The position numbers and the translations under genes are program-made. 64,000 nucleotides of DNA from the NCBI GenBank assembly GCA_905214315.1, contig CAJMLN010000003.1, forward strand, positions 1 through 64,000, read 5' to 3'. Shown here one piece after another: positions 16,544 to 24,567 of this stretch. The first letter of the stretch is position 1; every line of letters starts with the position of its first letter. The notes beneath the pieces were generated by a model, which ran no database searches, was not told where the DNA came from, and saw nothing but the letters and a program-made list of their open reading frames with translations. The stretch comes from an uncultured bacterium (GTDB lineage: Bacteria > Bacillota > Clostridia > Christensenellales > QALW01).

Positions 16544-17527
16544 TTAGATATAGAGGAGCATTGCAACCAGCGGCATGGAGAATAGGGAGCACAAGGTGCT
16601 TAAGGCAACCAGCTTTCCGGCATAGGGGGCGTCGCCGTCATAGAGCTCAGCAAACATAGTGGTGATAGCCGCGGCGGGCGTGGAGGAGAGAATTAGTACT
16701 ACCGACATGGCGGTTATGTCGGTAAAGATGCCCGCAAGCATAAGCAATTTCATTACGGCCCACATCAGGGCGGGGAAGAGAAACAGGCGGATCAGGATAA
16801 AGGGGTACATATATTTATCTTTTAACATTCCCCGGAAATTGATATCGGCAAGCCGTGCGCCAATCACAATCATAGAAGCCGGAGCGACAGTATTTTTTAA
16901 GACGGTAAGCACATTATAGAATATCTGCACACTTTCACTTAAAAGATCGGTATTTCCCGGAGCCAGACGGGCCTGCACCCATCCGCCGGCGCCGGAAAGA
17001 TAGATTACCAGGCCTATTAAAATAGGAATGACCGCGGGATTTACTATGATTTCTTTTAAGGAAATGTATTTTTTATCATTGGTGTAGATCAGCCTTCCTA
17101 AAGAGAAAGCGAACACATTGAACCAAACGATGTAAACCGTTGCGTAGATGGTATATTCTTCACCAAAAACATCGTTGATAACGGGAATGCCCATATATCC
17201 CGCATTGGAAAAAATAATGCCAAACTGCAGCACCCTGCGTATTTTATCCGGAGCTTTTTGAAATAAGCGGCGGGCAAGGATGTAAAAAAGGGAATGGCTG
17301 ATCAGTGCAAGCAGAAATACCCAGCAGATCCCCTTAAAGACTTCGGCGTCAAATTCAAGAATAAACCCATGAAGCAGCATCGCTACCTGTGCTACATAGA
17401 GAACAAAAACGGAAAGATTTTTTGCAAAACTGTCATTGGCAAGTCCGGTTTTACGCAGAATAAAACCCGGTATCATAAAACAAAACAATGTACAAACCGA
17501 AATAAACAGCAATGATACTTTGACCAT
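16544..17527 (-). CDS. AEC (auxin efflux carrier) family transporter
   Basis: A 327-residue integral membrane protein with about ten hydrophobic helices in two five-helix halves. Family marks are FSNAGYMGIPV near residue 95, the ATVYIVWFNVFAFSLG helix, NTVAPASMIVIGARLAD near 215-230, and a C-terminal half with VVLILSSTPAAAITTMFAELY. AEC proteins export organic anions such as malate or amino-acid-derived acids; the substrate is unknown here. ATG 17527 (MVKVSLLF) is used because GGAGGG precedes it. The open frame upstream of it is antisense tRNA sequence and not protein. Confidence 0.9.
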   Translation of the reverse strand: MVKVSLLFISVCTLFCFMIPGFILRKTGLANDSFAKNLSVFVLYVAQVAMLLHGFILEFDAEVFKGICWVFLLALISHSLFYILARRLFQKAPDKIRRVLQFGIIFSNAGYMGIPVINDVFGEEYTIYATVYIVWFNVFAFSLGRLIYTNDKKYISLKEIIVNPAVIPILIGLVIYLSGAGGWVQARLAPGNTDLLSESVQIFYNVLTVLKNTVAPASMIVIGARLADINFRGMLKDKYMYPFILIRLFLFPALMWAVMKLLMLAGIFTDITAMSVVLILSSTPAAAITTMFAELYDGDAPYAGKLVALSTLCSLFSMPLVAMLLYI

Positions 17528-17540
17528 AATGCCCTCCGTG

Positions 17541-17571
17541 CAAAAAAGCGCCCCTGAAATTCTCAGGGGCA
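17541..17571 (-). terminator. terminator between tRNA-Thr and the AEC gene
   Basis: Minus strand GCCCCTGA / TTCAGGGGC stem with a 4-nt loop, then GC and six T. It ends tRNA-Thr transcription before the AEC gene. Confidence 0.85.
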
Positions 17572-17574
17572 AAG

Positions 17575-17651
17575 TGGAGCTGATGACGGGAATCGAACCC
17601 GTGAGCCTCATCCTTACCAAGGATGCGCTCTACCTACTGAGCTACATCAGC
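17575..17651 (-). tRNA. tRNA-Thr (anticodon GGT)
   Basis: Minus strand. Acceptor GCTGATG pairs with CATCAGC. The anticodon loop TTGGTAA gives GGT. CCA is encoded. Confidence 0.95.
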
Positions 17652-17671
17652 AATTTATTAACGACGGTGGT

Positions 17672-17700
17672 ATTATACAACAGACCGTATTTTTTTGCAA
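17672..17700 (-). promoter_or_regulatory. promoter of tRNA-Thr
   Basis: Minus strand TTGCAA (17695-17700), 17 nt, TATAAT (17672-17677), 20 nt from the tRNA. Confidence 0.82.
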
Positions 17701-17877
17701 GCGTTTTGTTGATTTTTTTTGCAGAAAGAATCGGGATTAAACGATGGATGTAATCCACGGATCTGAATTTGTATCGTTGCCGGCAGCACGAAACCGGTTG
17801 TGGCGCAGCGGTTCTTTGCAATAGACGTATTATTTTTTTCTGAAAAGGTATTTTTTGTAGTGAAATTTAAACTCCCC

Positions 17878-18215
17878 CGCGACTTGCAAAAAGTTGGTAG
17901 CGCAGCAGAAGTGTTATGTCCGCGTTTACAAGGACATAGCCGCAGTAAGCGTGACTTTTTGCCAAGAGGAGGAATGACGGAGCGGTATAAGAAATCCCCA
18001 GCCATTCGGCCGGGGATTTTGAATGGAGCGTAGTCCATTCCGACATGTGAGATCCGCATGAAAAAGATATTTTCAGCGTTTCGCCGGTGGGGATTGAACT
18101 TCTCGCACCAAAACAGGTTGGTAGTGAGCCAGAGGCGTCGTGAGCGCGTTTACAAGCGAACAGCCGAAGCGAACAGGACCTGTTTTGGAAAAGGAGGAGC
18201 AAGGGAGCGGGCGGA
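17878..18215. repeat. two diverged copies of an intergenic repeat beside tRNA genes
   Basis: The stretch between tRNA-Thr and tRNA-Val (17701-18230) has no supported gene. Two imperfect direct copies are visible, one near 17885-17985 and one near 18110-18215. Each begins with a (G)GTTGGTAG block, then a shared CGCGTTTACAAG core (17922-17933, 18148-18159), then ACATAGCCG or ACAGCCG about 5 nt later, and ends with a GAGGA(A/G)-rich stretch and GGAGCGG. Translations of either strand are not protein-like. It may be a mobile or structural intergenic element or an RNA family. The function is unknown. Confidence 0.6.
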
Positions 18216-18217
18216 TA

Positions 18218-18272
18218 GCTTATTTTTTGTCACAGACAAAAAATAAGCCGGAACAAAGCGAACTTTGCTCCG
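18218..18272 (-). terminator. tandem hairpins: tRNA-Val/Leu terminator plus a perfect 14-bp palindrome
   Basis: Minus strand: CGGAGCAAAG / CTTTGTTCCG (18249-18272) is followed by GCTTATTTTTTG, a good terminator for the tRNA pair. That T-rich segment is itself one arm of a perfect 14-bp inverted repeat with a 3-nt loop (18218-18231 / 18235-18248). The first hairpin resembles the tRNA-Arg terminator at 16373-16399. Confidence 0.78.
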
Positions 18273-18275
18273 ACG

Positions 18276-18352
18276 TGGTGAAGACGAGTGGACTTGAACC
18301 ACCGACCCCTTGCATGTCAAGCAAGTGCTCTGACCAACTGAGCTACGCCTTC
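18276..18352 (-). tRNA. tRNA-Val (anticodon GAC)
   Basis: Minus strand. Acceptor GAAGGCG pairs with CGTCTTC. The anticodon loop TTGACAT gives GAC. CCA is encoded. Second of a two-tRNA unit. Confidence 0.95.
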
Positions 18353-18388
18353 TTATAAAAGTAAACGGTATCTTTTGTTCTGCAGATT

Positions 18389-18472
18389 TGGTGCGGGTGA
18401 CAGGAGTTGAACCTGCACGTAAAAAACACCAGATCCTAAGTCTGGCGCGTCTGCCAATTCCGCCACACCCGC
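18389..18472 (-). tRNA. tRNA-Leu (anticodon TAG)
   Basis: Minus strand. A class II tRNA with a long variable arm (84 nt with CCA). Acceptor GCGGGTG pairs with CACCCGC. The anticodon loop CTTAGGA gives TAG. Confidence 0.95.
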
Positions 18473-18484
18473 GTATCAAATAAT

Positions 18485-18513
18485 ATTATAACATTAGGAA
18501 AAGAAATTTGCAA
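18485..18513 (-). promoter_or_regulatory. promoter of the tRNA-Leu/tRNA-Val unit
   Basis: Minus strand TTGCAA (18508-18513), 17 nt, TATAAT (18485-18490), 12 nt before tRNA-Leu. Confidence 0.82.
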
Positions 18514-18564
18514 TCGAAATTTCTTTTTTTTCATTAAAAGCAGACACGGAAGGGGTTTATTCTG

Positions 18565-18593
18565 TTGTCAATTTTATAGGAGTGTGCTATACT
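18565..18593 (+). promoter_or_regulatory. ktrBA promoter
   Basis: TTGTCA (18565-18570), 17 nt, TATACT (18588-18593), 27 nt before the ktrB start. Confidence 0.75.
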
Positions 18594-18620
18594 GGTTACA
18601 ATAATGACAGGAGTTTTTCA

Positions 18621-19964
18621 ATGAAAGCTTTTAGTTTAAAATTTTCGTATCCCAAAATAATTTCATTAGGCTTTTGTTTGCTGATATTGTTAGGTGCATT
18701 TTTGCTTTCTTTGCCAATTTCATCACGAAGTGGACAGTTTACTCCGTTTTTAACATCTCTTTTTACCGCCACTTCTGCCACCTGTGTAACGGGTCTTGTA
18801 ATGGCAGATACTTATACCCATTGGTCTATATTCGGGCAAACCGTTATCATTGTGCTGATTCAAATTGGCGGTATCGGTTTTATGACGCTGATGACCGCGA
18901 TTTCTTTAATATTAAACCGGCAGATTACCTTAAAAGAGCGGACCCTGCTGAAAGATAGCTTTAATACGCCTGACATCAGCGGAATGGTTCGTTTGACCAA
19001 GCATATCGTTGCCGGAACGGTCATTATTGAACTGTTAGGCAGTATTTTGCTTGCTGCTCGCTTTATTCCTCTTTTAGGGCTTGCCCAGGGGCTTTATACA
19101 GCGGTTTTTATGTCTATTTCTGCTTTCTGTAATGCGGGTTATGATATTTTGGGTGAATTTGGGCAATATTCTTCTTTGGTACATTTTTCTGATGATGCAC
19201 TTATCATTATTACATTATCAATGCTGATTTTGATTGGCGGTATTGGGTTTATCGTTTGGGATGATATTGTGAAGAATAAATGGCACCTCAAGCGCTACCG
19301 TCTTCATTCTAAAATCGTACTGGTTTCTACCGCGATATTGACAATAGGCGGCACATTTCTGTTTTTTATTTTTGAACGTAATGCTACCAATGAAGGCTTG
19401 CCTTTTCATCATCAGCTGCTCAATTCTTTTTTCAGTGCGGTTACTCCGCGTACGGCGGGCTTTAACTCTGTAGATGTTAACGCCCTTACCGGTGTTTCAA
19501 AAATGCTCACAATATTATATATGTTTATCGGCGGATCTCCCGGCTCCACGGCCGGTGGTGTGAAAACGGTAACAATCGCTGTTATGTTGATTTGCTTAAT
19601 TAGTAATTTACGCAATAAATCAGGGTATAATGTGTTCAGAAGAAGACTGCCGTTAAATGTAGTGATCAATGCGTTGTGCGTAATTGTGATCCATCTTACG
19701 CTGTCCCTTACCGGTACGCTGCTGATCTGCGCCATACAGCCGGAGTTTGCCGTGGGCGACGTGGTATTTGAATGCTTTTCCGCAATGGGTACGGTAGGAA
19801 TGTCCACCGGCATCACCCGCGATTTAAGTGTTCTTTCGCAGATTATCGTGATCCTGCTGATGTTCAGTGGGCGCATCGGCAGTTTGTCGTTTGCTATGAT
19901 TTTTACCGAAAAAAAACAAAAAGACGTTCTTCTTTTCCCTGAGGAAAAGGTAAATGTAGGATAA
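18621..19964 (+). CDS. ktrB: Ktr/Trk potassium uptake membrane subunit
   Basis: 447 residues forming the K+ (or Na+-linked K+) translocating subunit of the TrkH/KtrB superfamily. Four pore-loop repeats are visible, each with a glycine at the filter: TATSATCVTGLV, SAFCNAGYD, AVTPRTAGFNSVD and SAMGTVGMSTGI. Hydrophobic helices fill the rest. The loop GGSPGSTAGGVKT near residues 305-317 matches the family gate region. ATG 18621 (MKAFSLKF) follows CAGGAG and starts at the usual place; an upstream in-frame ATG adds non-homologous residues. ktrA lies 15 nt downstream. Confidence 0.94.
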   Translation: MKAFSLKFSYPKIISLGFCLLILLGAFLLSLPISSRSGQFTPFLTSLFTATSATCVTGLVMADTYTHWSIFGQTVIIVLIQIGGIGFMTLMTAISLILNRQITLKERTLLKDSFNTPDISGMVRLTKHIVAGTVIIELLGSILLAARFIPLLGLAQGLYTAVFMSISAFCNAGYDILGEFGQYSSLVHFSDDALIIITLSMLILIGGIGFIVWDDIVKNKWHLKRYRLHSKIVLVSTAILTIGGTFLFFIFERNATNEGLPFHHQLLNSFFSAVTPRTAGFNSVDVNALTGVSKMLTILYMFIGGSPGSTAGGVKTVTIAVMLICLISNLRNKSGYNVFRRRLPLNVVINALCVIVIHLTLSLTGTLLICAIQPEFAVGDVVFECFSAMGTVGMSTGITRDLSVLSQIIVILLMFSGRIGSLSFAMIFTEKKQKDVLLFPEEKVNVG

Positions 19965-19979
19965 AAAATAGGTGGTAGT

Positions 19980-20627
19980 ATGAAAAATTTTTTAGTGATC
20001 GGTATGGGCCGTTTTGGCCAGCATTTAAGTCAAAAACTTGCCGAATTGGGCAACGATGTTATGATCGTGGACAAAAGTGAGGAAGCCGTAAACCGGTTGA
20101 TTGACGTTGTTACCTGTGCCCAGGTAGCAGATTGTAAAAATGAAGAAGTATTAAAAAGTCTTTCGGTCAACAGCTTTGATATGTGTATTGTATGCATCGG
20201 CAATGATTTTCAAAGCAGTTTAGAGATTACCAGTCTTTTAAAAGATATGGGTGCAAAAGTAGTGATCAGCAAGGCCAGTACAAAAATTCAGGAAAAGTTT
20301 TTGCTGCGCAATGGCGCTGACGCTGTGGTCGATCCGGAAAAAGATCTTGCACACAAGTTGGCGGTACAGTACAGTGCCAGAAATGTATTTGACTATTATC
20401 GGCTCTCTAATGATATTGCCATATATGAAACCTGTATTCCTAAGGCATGGATTAACAAAAGCCTGAAAGAGATCGATGTGCGGAAAATACATGGAATTAA
20501 CGTATTGGCTACTAAAAAAAACGGCCAGGTTAAGATCGCTGACGTTGATTATAAATTTGGCCCTGAGGATCATGTTCTGATTTTGGGCAATGCGAATAAT
20601 ATTGAAAAATTTACCCGTGGAACATGA
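19980..20627 (+). CDS. ktrA: Ktr/Trk regulatory subunit (RCK domains)
   Basis: 215 residues. The N-terminal Rossmann RCK domain opens NFLVIGMGRFGQHL with the nucleotide-binding GxGxxG and a basic/acidic VDKSEE strand end. The C-terminal RCK_C domain (about 135-215) would bind a ligand such as c-di-AMP in Firmicutes. KtrA forms a cytoplasmic octameric ring that gates KtrB according to ATP/ADP. AGGTGG precedes the ATG, and it shares the ktrB operon. Confidence 0.94.
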   Translation: MKNFLVIGMGRFGQHLSQKLAELGNDVMIVDKSEEAVNRLIDVVTCAQVADCKNEEVLKSLSVNSFDMCIVCIGNDFQSSLEITSLLKDMGAKVVISKASTKIQEKFLLRNGADAVVDPEKDLAHKLAVQYSARNVFDYYRLSNDIAIYETCIPKAWINKSLKEIDVRKIHGINVLATKKNGQVKIADVDYKFGPEDHVLILGNANNIEKFTRGT

Positions 20628-20787
20628 ATAGATTTATTTAAAGTAGGTGTTTTCAGCAAAAAATAGATAGTAATCAATGAGTGAGATATAGAATAACTTA
20701 TATCGGACAAAATATGATATACAAAACTCATATTTACCCTGGGACATGCCATATAATATCCTAATAGAAAGGCAAGGGGGATATTAT

Positions 20788-21105
20788 ATGTATGAAGACT
20801 TTTTTGCACAAAGACTTGCGAAACTGCGGCTACAAAAAAATGTTTCTGCCCGGGAAATGAGCCGGTCAATTGGATTGAACGAAAGCTATATCAACCGGAT
20901 TGAAAACGGGAAAGCGTTTCCTAAAATGCAGGTGTTTTTTTATATTTGTGAATATTTAAATATAACGCCTGAGGAATTTTTTGCCCAGGAAAATGAAAAT
21001 CCCGAGCGCGTCCGTAAAATTATAGAGAAGCTAAAAAGGCTCAACAGCGTTCAACAGGAAAGCGTTGAAAACATTATTTTGGCCATGGAGGCAAAGCGAA
21101 AATAG
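20788..21105 (+). CDS. XRE-family DNA-binding regulator
   Basis: 105 residues. A single HTH_3 domain fills residues 6-62 (LAKLRLQKNVSAREMSRSIG, ESYINRIENGKAFPKM), followed by a short helical tail (VRKIIEKLKRLNSVQQESVEN). ATG 20788 is chosen because AAGGGGG sits 7 nt upstream. The target is unknown. It could regulate the ABC importer genes 200 bp downstream or act elsewhere. No prophage genes are adjacent. Confidence 0.85.
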   Translation: MYEDFFAQRLAKLRLQKNVSAREMSRSIGLNESYINRIENGKAFPKMQVFFYICEYLNITPEEFFAQENENPERVRKIIEKLKRLNSVQQESVENIILAMEAKRK

Positions 21106-21307
21106 CCACAAAAAACGATAGATAGAATATACAGACTTTGCGCGCTTATGCTGTAAAAAGCCTGTTTTTTTATGTAAATATTTTTAAAAAGAGCAAAAAC
21201 AAGCGTTTTTTGCGCTCCTGCCCTGCTAACAGGTGGTTCAAATTTTGCATATGATATAGCAGGTGCTTTTTCGGCGCCTTAAGAGGGTTAAAGGAGAATT
21301 TATTATA

Positions 21308-22096
21308 ATGACGGAAATTGTAAGGCTTGAAGATATCAGTAAGTTCTACCATACAAAAAGCGGAGAAACGCAGGCCCTTAAAGATATCAATTTTACTGTT
21401 GCCGAAAACGAGTTTGTTTCGATTATAGGTCCGTCGGGATGCGGGAAATCTACCATTCTTTCTATTATTGCCGGCCTTGAAAAACCTTCGGGAGGAACCG
21501 TTTATATTAATGGGGAGGCAACTGAAAATAAAATACATGCCCATATCGGCTATATGCTGCAGCAGGATCATCTTTTTCCTTGGCTGACGGTAAAGCAGAA
21601 TGCGCTGTTAGGGCTTGATATCCGTCATGAAAAAACAAAAGAAAAAGAGGCGTATGTAGAGGCTTTGCTGCGTCAATATGACCTGGAAGGGTTTTCAGAC
21701 GCGCTGCCATCGCAGCTTTCCGGAGGAATGCGTCAGCGCGCTGCCATCATAAGAACGCTGGCGGTGAATCCTACAGTATTGCTGCTGGATGAACCGTTTT
21801 CCGCACTGGATTATCAAACGCGCCTGACTGTTTCTGACGATATACACAGTATTATCAAAAGCCGAAAAAAGACGGCGATTCTTGTTACCCACGATATCTC
21901 TGAGGCCATTAGTATGAGCGATAGAATTATCGTTTTGTCTAAAAGGCCGGCAAGGGTAAAAAATATTTACAATATCGTACTTTCGGGAAAGCAAAATCCG
22001 ATCAGCCGCCGTAAAGCTCCTGAATTTTCGGCGTATTTTCAAAAATTATGGGAGGAGCTGAACGATGACGAATCAGTATTCTCAGGAACATTATGA
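21308..22096 (+). CDS. ABC importer ATP-binding protein (SsuB/TauB-type)
   Basis: 262 residues with Walker A GPSGCGKST near 41-49, Q-loop MLQQDHLFPW, signature LSGGMRQRAA, Walker B VLLLDEPFSALD and H-loop VTHDISEA. The MRQRAA signature and LFPWLTV Q-loop context belong to the nitrate/sulfonate/taurine/thiamine-precursor importer class. Start ATG 21308 follows AAAGGAGAA. The gene overlaps the permease by 32 nt. No substrate-binding protein gene is adjacent, so the ligand cannot be assigned. Confidence 0.92.
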   Translation: MTEIVRLEDISKFYHTKSGETQALKDINFTVAENEFVSIIGPSGCGKSTILSIIAGLEKPSGGTVYINGEATENKIHAHIGYMLQQDHLFPWLTVKQNALLGLDIRHEKTKEKEAYVEALLRQYDLEGFSDALPSQLSGGMRQRAAIIRTLAVNPTVLLLDEPFSALDYQTRLTVSDDIHSIIKSRKKTAILVTHDISEAISMSDRIIVLSKRPARVKNIYNIVLSGKQNPISRRKAPEFSAYFQKLWEELNDDESVFSGTL

Positions 22097-22868
22097 GTTC
22101 CTGAAACGTGAAAAAAGAAAAAAAGCAACAAAAATCACGTTGCAGATCACAATTTTTGTTTTATTCTTTGCTGCCTGGGAACTGACTGCTTCCCTGGGGA
22201 TCCTAAACCCGTTTATTTTTTCCTCTCCTTCAAGGTGTATTGCAATGCTTTCCACACTCTGGGGGAATGGGCTGCTTACCCATATAGGCATTACGCTGGC
22301 CGAAACGCTGGCGGGTTTTCTTTTAGGAAGTATCCTCGGCTTTTTAATTGCGGTAATTCTTTGGTGGTCTCCAATGACAAGGGCCGTACTGGATCCTTAT
22401 TTGGTTGTTTTAAATAGTTTGCCTAAGATTGCATTGGGACCGGTTATCATTGTTTGGGTTGGTTCGGGGATGGCCTCCATCATTACCGTTACGCTGTTGA
22501 TTTCCATCGTGGTTGCAATTATCGGTGTATTGAACGGCTTTAACGAAGTAGAACAGGAAAAGCTGGTTTTGTTAAAGACTTTTGGTGCTACAAAACCGCA
22601 GTTGTTTTTTAAAGTAGTATTCCCTGCCAGTATTCCCACCACGGTATCGGTATTAAAGCTTAATATCGGTATGTCGTGGGTAGGCGTTATTGTAGGGGAA
22701 TTTTTAAATTCTAAAGCGGGCCTTGGATATCTGATCGTTTATGGCGGGCAGGTGTTCAAAATGGACATCGTAATGGCGGCTACTTTGATCTTATGTATTC
22801 TTTCTGCGCTTATGTATTTTTTGGTAGTATGGATTGAAAAAGCGGTTCTAAAAGCAAGGCAGTCATAA
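22065..22868 (+). CDS. ABC importer permease (SsuC/TauC-type)
   Basis: 267 residues with about six transmembrane helices and the BPD_transp_1 EAA loop (NEVEQEKLVLLKTFGATKPQ, FFKVVFPASIPT near 155-190). It matches permeases of the nitrate/sulfonate/hydroxymethylpyrimidine importer group. It overlaps the ATPase gene by 32 nt. A terminator-like hairpin follows at 22887-22931, so the operon ends without a binding-protein gene. Confidence 0.92.
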   Translation: MTNQYSQEHYEFLKREKRKKATKITLQITIFVLFFAAWELTASLGILNPFIFSSPSRCIAMLSTLWGNGLLTHIGITLAETLAGFLLGSILGFLIAVILWWSPMTRAVLDPYLVVLNSLPKIALGPVIIVWVGSGMASIITVTLLISIVVAIIGVLNGFNEVEQEKLVLLKTFGATKPQLFFKVVFPASIPTTVSVLKLNIGMSWVGVIVGEFLNSKAGLGYLIVYGGQVFKMDIVMAATLILCILSALMYFLVVWIEKAVLKARQS

Positions 22869-22886
22869 AAAGAACCGGTTATTTTA

Positions 22887-22931
22887 ATATGCACCCCAAA
22901 AGTTAAACATTTTTGGAGGTGCATATTTTTA
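22887..22931 (+). terminator. terminator-like palindrome (IS-end-like sequence)
   Basis: 15-bp arms with one bulged base (22887-22901 and 22911-22926) and a T-rich tail. It is well placed to end the ABC importer operon. The arm wording (TGCACCCCAAAAGTT) also resembles terminal inverted repeats of IS3-family elements, so it could be a mini-element remnant used as a terminator. Confidence 0.65.
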
Positions 22932-23438
22932 TATAAGAAAGAGGGAAAGAAAATAGGAAAACAAGTGTTTGGATATGCGTGAGCGTTCTTTAGGCTGCTG
23001 TGAAACTTTTCGAAAATACCGCAATGGTGAGAGTACGCCTTTCCCCGCAGGACGAGGATAACAGCAGAAAAAGCAGATATTGCAGGAACATCTGGACAAA
23101 GCTATTTGCGGATACCGAAAATACCAGTAAGCTAAAAAAAAGAGGGGATGCTATTAACCGCAAGGCTATGTTAAAGCTGATAGAAAAGCTTAATCTGGGA
23201 GGGAAACAGAACAGGAACGGAATCATTCTTGCAAAAGTGAGGTTGATCATGAGCCAAAAATCTTTAAATTCAAATGGAAGGAGTTCGGTGCAATACCGAA
23301 CTCCTTCGCAAGCCAGTTGTTTTTGTCTATTGGGGAGTACTTTATCTTTACCGGTCTTTTTGCTGCTTTTTTTATATGTTGAAGCAAGCAAATGCTTGCT
23401 TCGGCTTTTGCCGCATATTGTTGATGATTACAGTATGA
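22932..23438. other. 507-bp gap without a supported gene
   Basis: Both strands carry open frames of about 130-150 codons (23000-23461 +, 22990-23391 -), but neither has a ribosome site, recognisable domain or coding-like composition. A near-perfect 12-bp hairpin (23278-23289 / 23295-23306) and a small GCAAGCAAATGCTTGC palindrome near 23385-23400 are the only structures seen. Confidence 0.6.
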
Positions 23439-24452
23439 TCAGAATTGATAATCTGGGGTAACCGGACGGCCGCAGGAGGAAGAGTCTACAATTGCAAGGC
23501 AAACAGCAATGGTTTTCGCGCCCTGAACCGCATCCATCGCGATGGGCAGATCGTTTTCAATGGCTTTGGCAAAAATTTCAAATTCTTTGGCCGCATTATG
23601 GTTTTTTATTTCCAGCGGAGTAATTTTCGGTTGCTCCTGGATGGAGATGCCGTCTTCCCCGAGTGTGTAGAGCGTCATATGGTCGGATGTGTTATCGCAG
23701 ATAATAGTGCCCTTGGTACCATAGAGAAGCGTCCGCATGGTATAGGGGCGTTTGCAGCCGGTGGAAACAAATACTTTGCCGATAATTTGATTGGGGAATT
23801 TTAATACGGCAATTGTTGCGTCGTCATAGGGTACTTGGGGCAGCAGTTTGTGCGTACCATATGCAAAAACCTCTAAGGGATCGCCTGCATACCAGCGCAG
23901 CAGATCGACTGCGTGGCAGCCTCCCCCGATTACGCCGTGGCGGGCAGGATCGTCACGCCAGCCATGTAGAATTTTAGCATAATCATGCGCGTATTCGGAT
24001 TCTACATAATACAGTTCGCCGATTGTTCCTGCATCAAGCAGTTCTTTTGCTTTTATGAAAGCGGGAGTAAACCGGCAGATCTGCCCCACCATAAATTTGA
24101 CGTCCGGCTTTTGCGCCGCATGGATGATTGCCTGCATGTCCTGACGGGTAAGGGCAAGGGGCTTTTCACACATTACATGCTTGCCCGCGGCAAGAAATTC
24201 CTCGCACATCTGCCGGTGAAGCTGATCAGGCGCGGCGATGATAATAAGGTTAATTTGCGGGTTTTGTACAAGGGGATGGTAATCTGTAAATTGCTTTTCT
24301 GGGGGGATGTTATATTCTGAGCCGACAGAAGCCAGTGTTTTTTCATTGGTATCACAGATAGCGGAAATTTCAGCACCATACTGTATGGCGGCGACTAAAT
24401 GCAGCTTTCCCATAGAAAGCCCTATAACACCTACAGCTAATTTTTTTTTCAT
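23439..24452 (-). CDS. Gfo/Idh/MocA-family oxidoreductase
   Basis: 337 residues. The N-terminal Rossmann fold begins KLAVGVIGLSMGKLHL (GxGxxx-type nucleotide site), followed by the hallmark EKPLALT near 95-101 and the C-terminal alpha/beta domain with GGGCHAVDLLRWYAG near 178-192, containing the catalytic His/Asp pair. Such enzymes oxidise or reduce sugars, inositols or their derivatives with NAD(P). ATG 24452 follows AAAGGAGG. The DMT transporter gene lies 115 nt upstream on the same strand, hinting at co-transcription, but the substrate is open. Confidence 0.92.
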   Translation of the reverse strand: MKKKLAVGVIGLSMGKLHLVAAIQYGAEISAICDTNEKTLASVGSEYNIPPEKQFTDYHPLVQNPQINLIIIAAPDQLHRQMCEEFLAAGKHVMCEKPLALTRQDMQAIIHAAQKPDVKFMVGQICRFTPAFIKAKELLDAGTIGELYYVESEYAHDYAKILHGWRDDPARHGVIGGGCHAVDLLRWYAGDPLEVFAYGTHKLLPQVPYDDATIAVLKFPNQIIGKVFVSTGCKRPYTMRTLLYGTKGTIICDNTSDHMTLYTLGEDGISIQEQPKITPLEIKNHNAAKEFEIFAKAIENDLPIAMDAVQGAKTIAVCLAIVDSSSCGRPVTPDYQF

Positions 24453-24567
24453 TTTTAATATACCTCCTTTAAATTAAAACGTCTTTAGAAAATAAGCTTC
24501 GTAGCATTCATTTCTATAGGGGGATAAGGGAAGCGGAAAGAACGAAACCTATCTTTAAAGTATTGTT

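Noticed and set aside
18110..18150. Degenerate tRNA gene in the repeat region
   Set aside because: A GGATTGAACTT stretch near 18091 resembles a T-arm, but no acceptor or anticodon stem can be paired.
17673..18202. Minus-strand frames of 111-128 codons across the repeat region
   Set aside because: Their similarity to each other comes from the DNA repeat, not from protein conservation; no ribosome sites.
17878..18215. CRISPR array
   Set aside because: Only two long, diverged copies with no regular short repeats or spacers.
21106..21307. Riboswitch before the ABC importer
   Set aside because: Some short hairpins are visible, but no conserved TPP, SAM, cobalamin or T-box core could be recognised.
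23000..23461. Possible 153-residue gene (and a 133-residue frame on the other strand)
   Set aside because: No ribosome site, no recognisable domain, overlap with the end of the oxidoreductase gene, and composition unlike neighbours.
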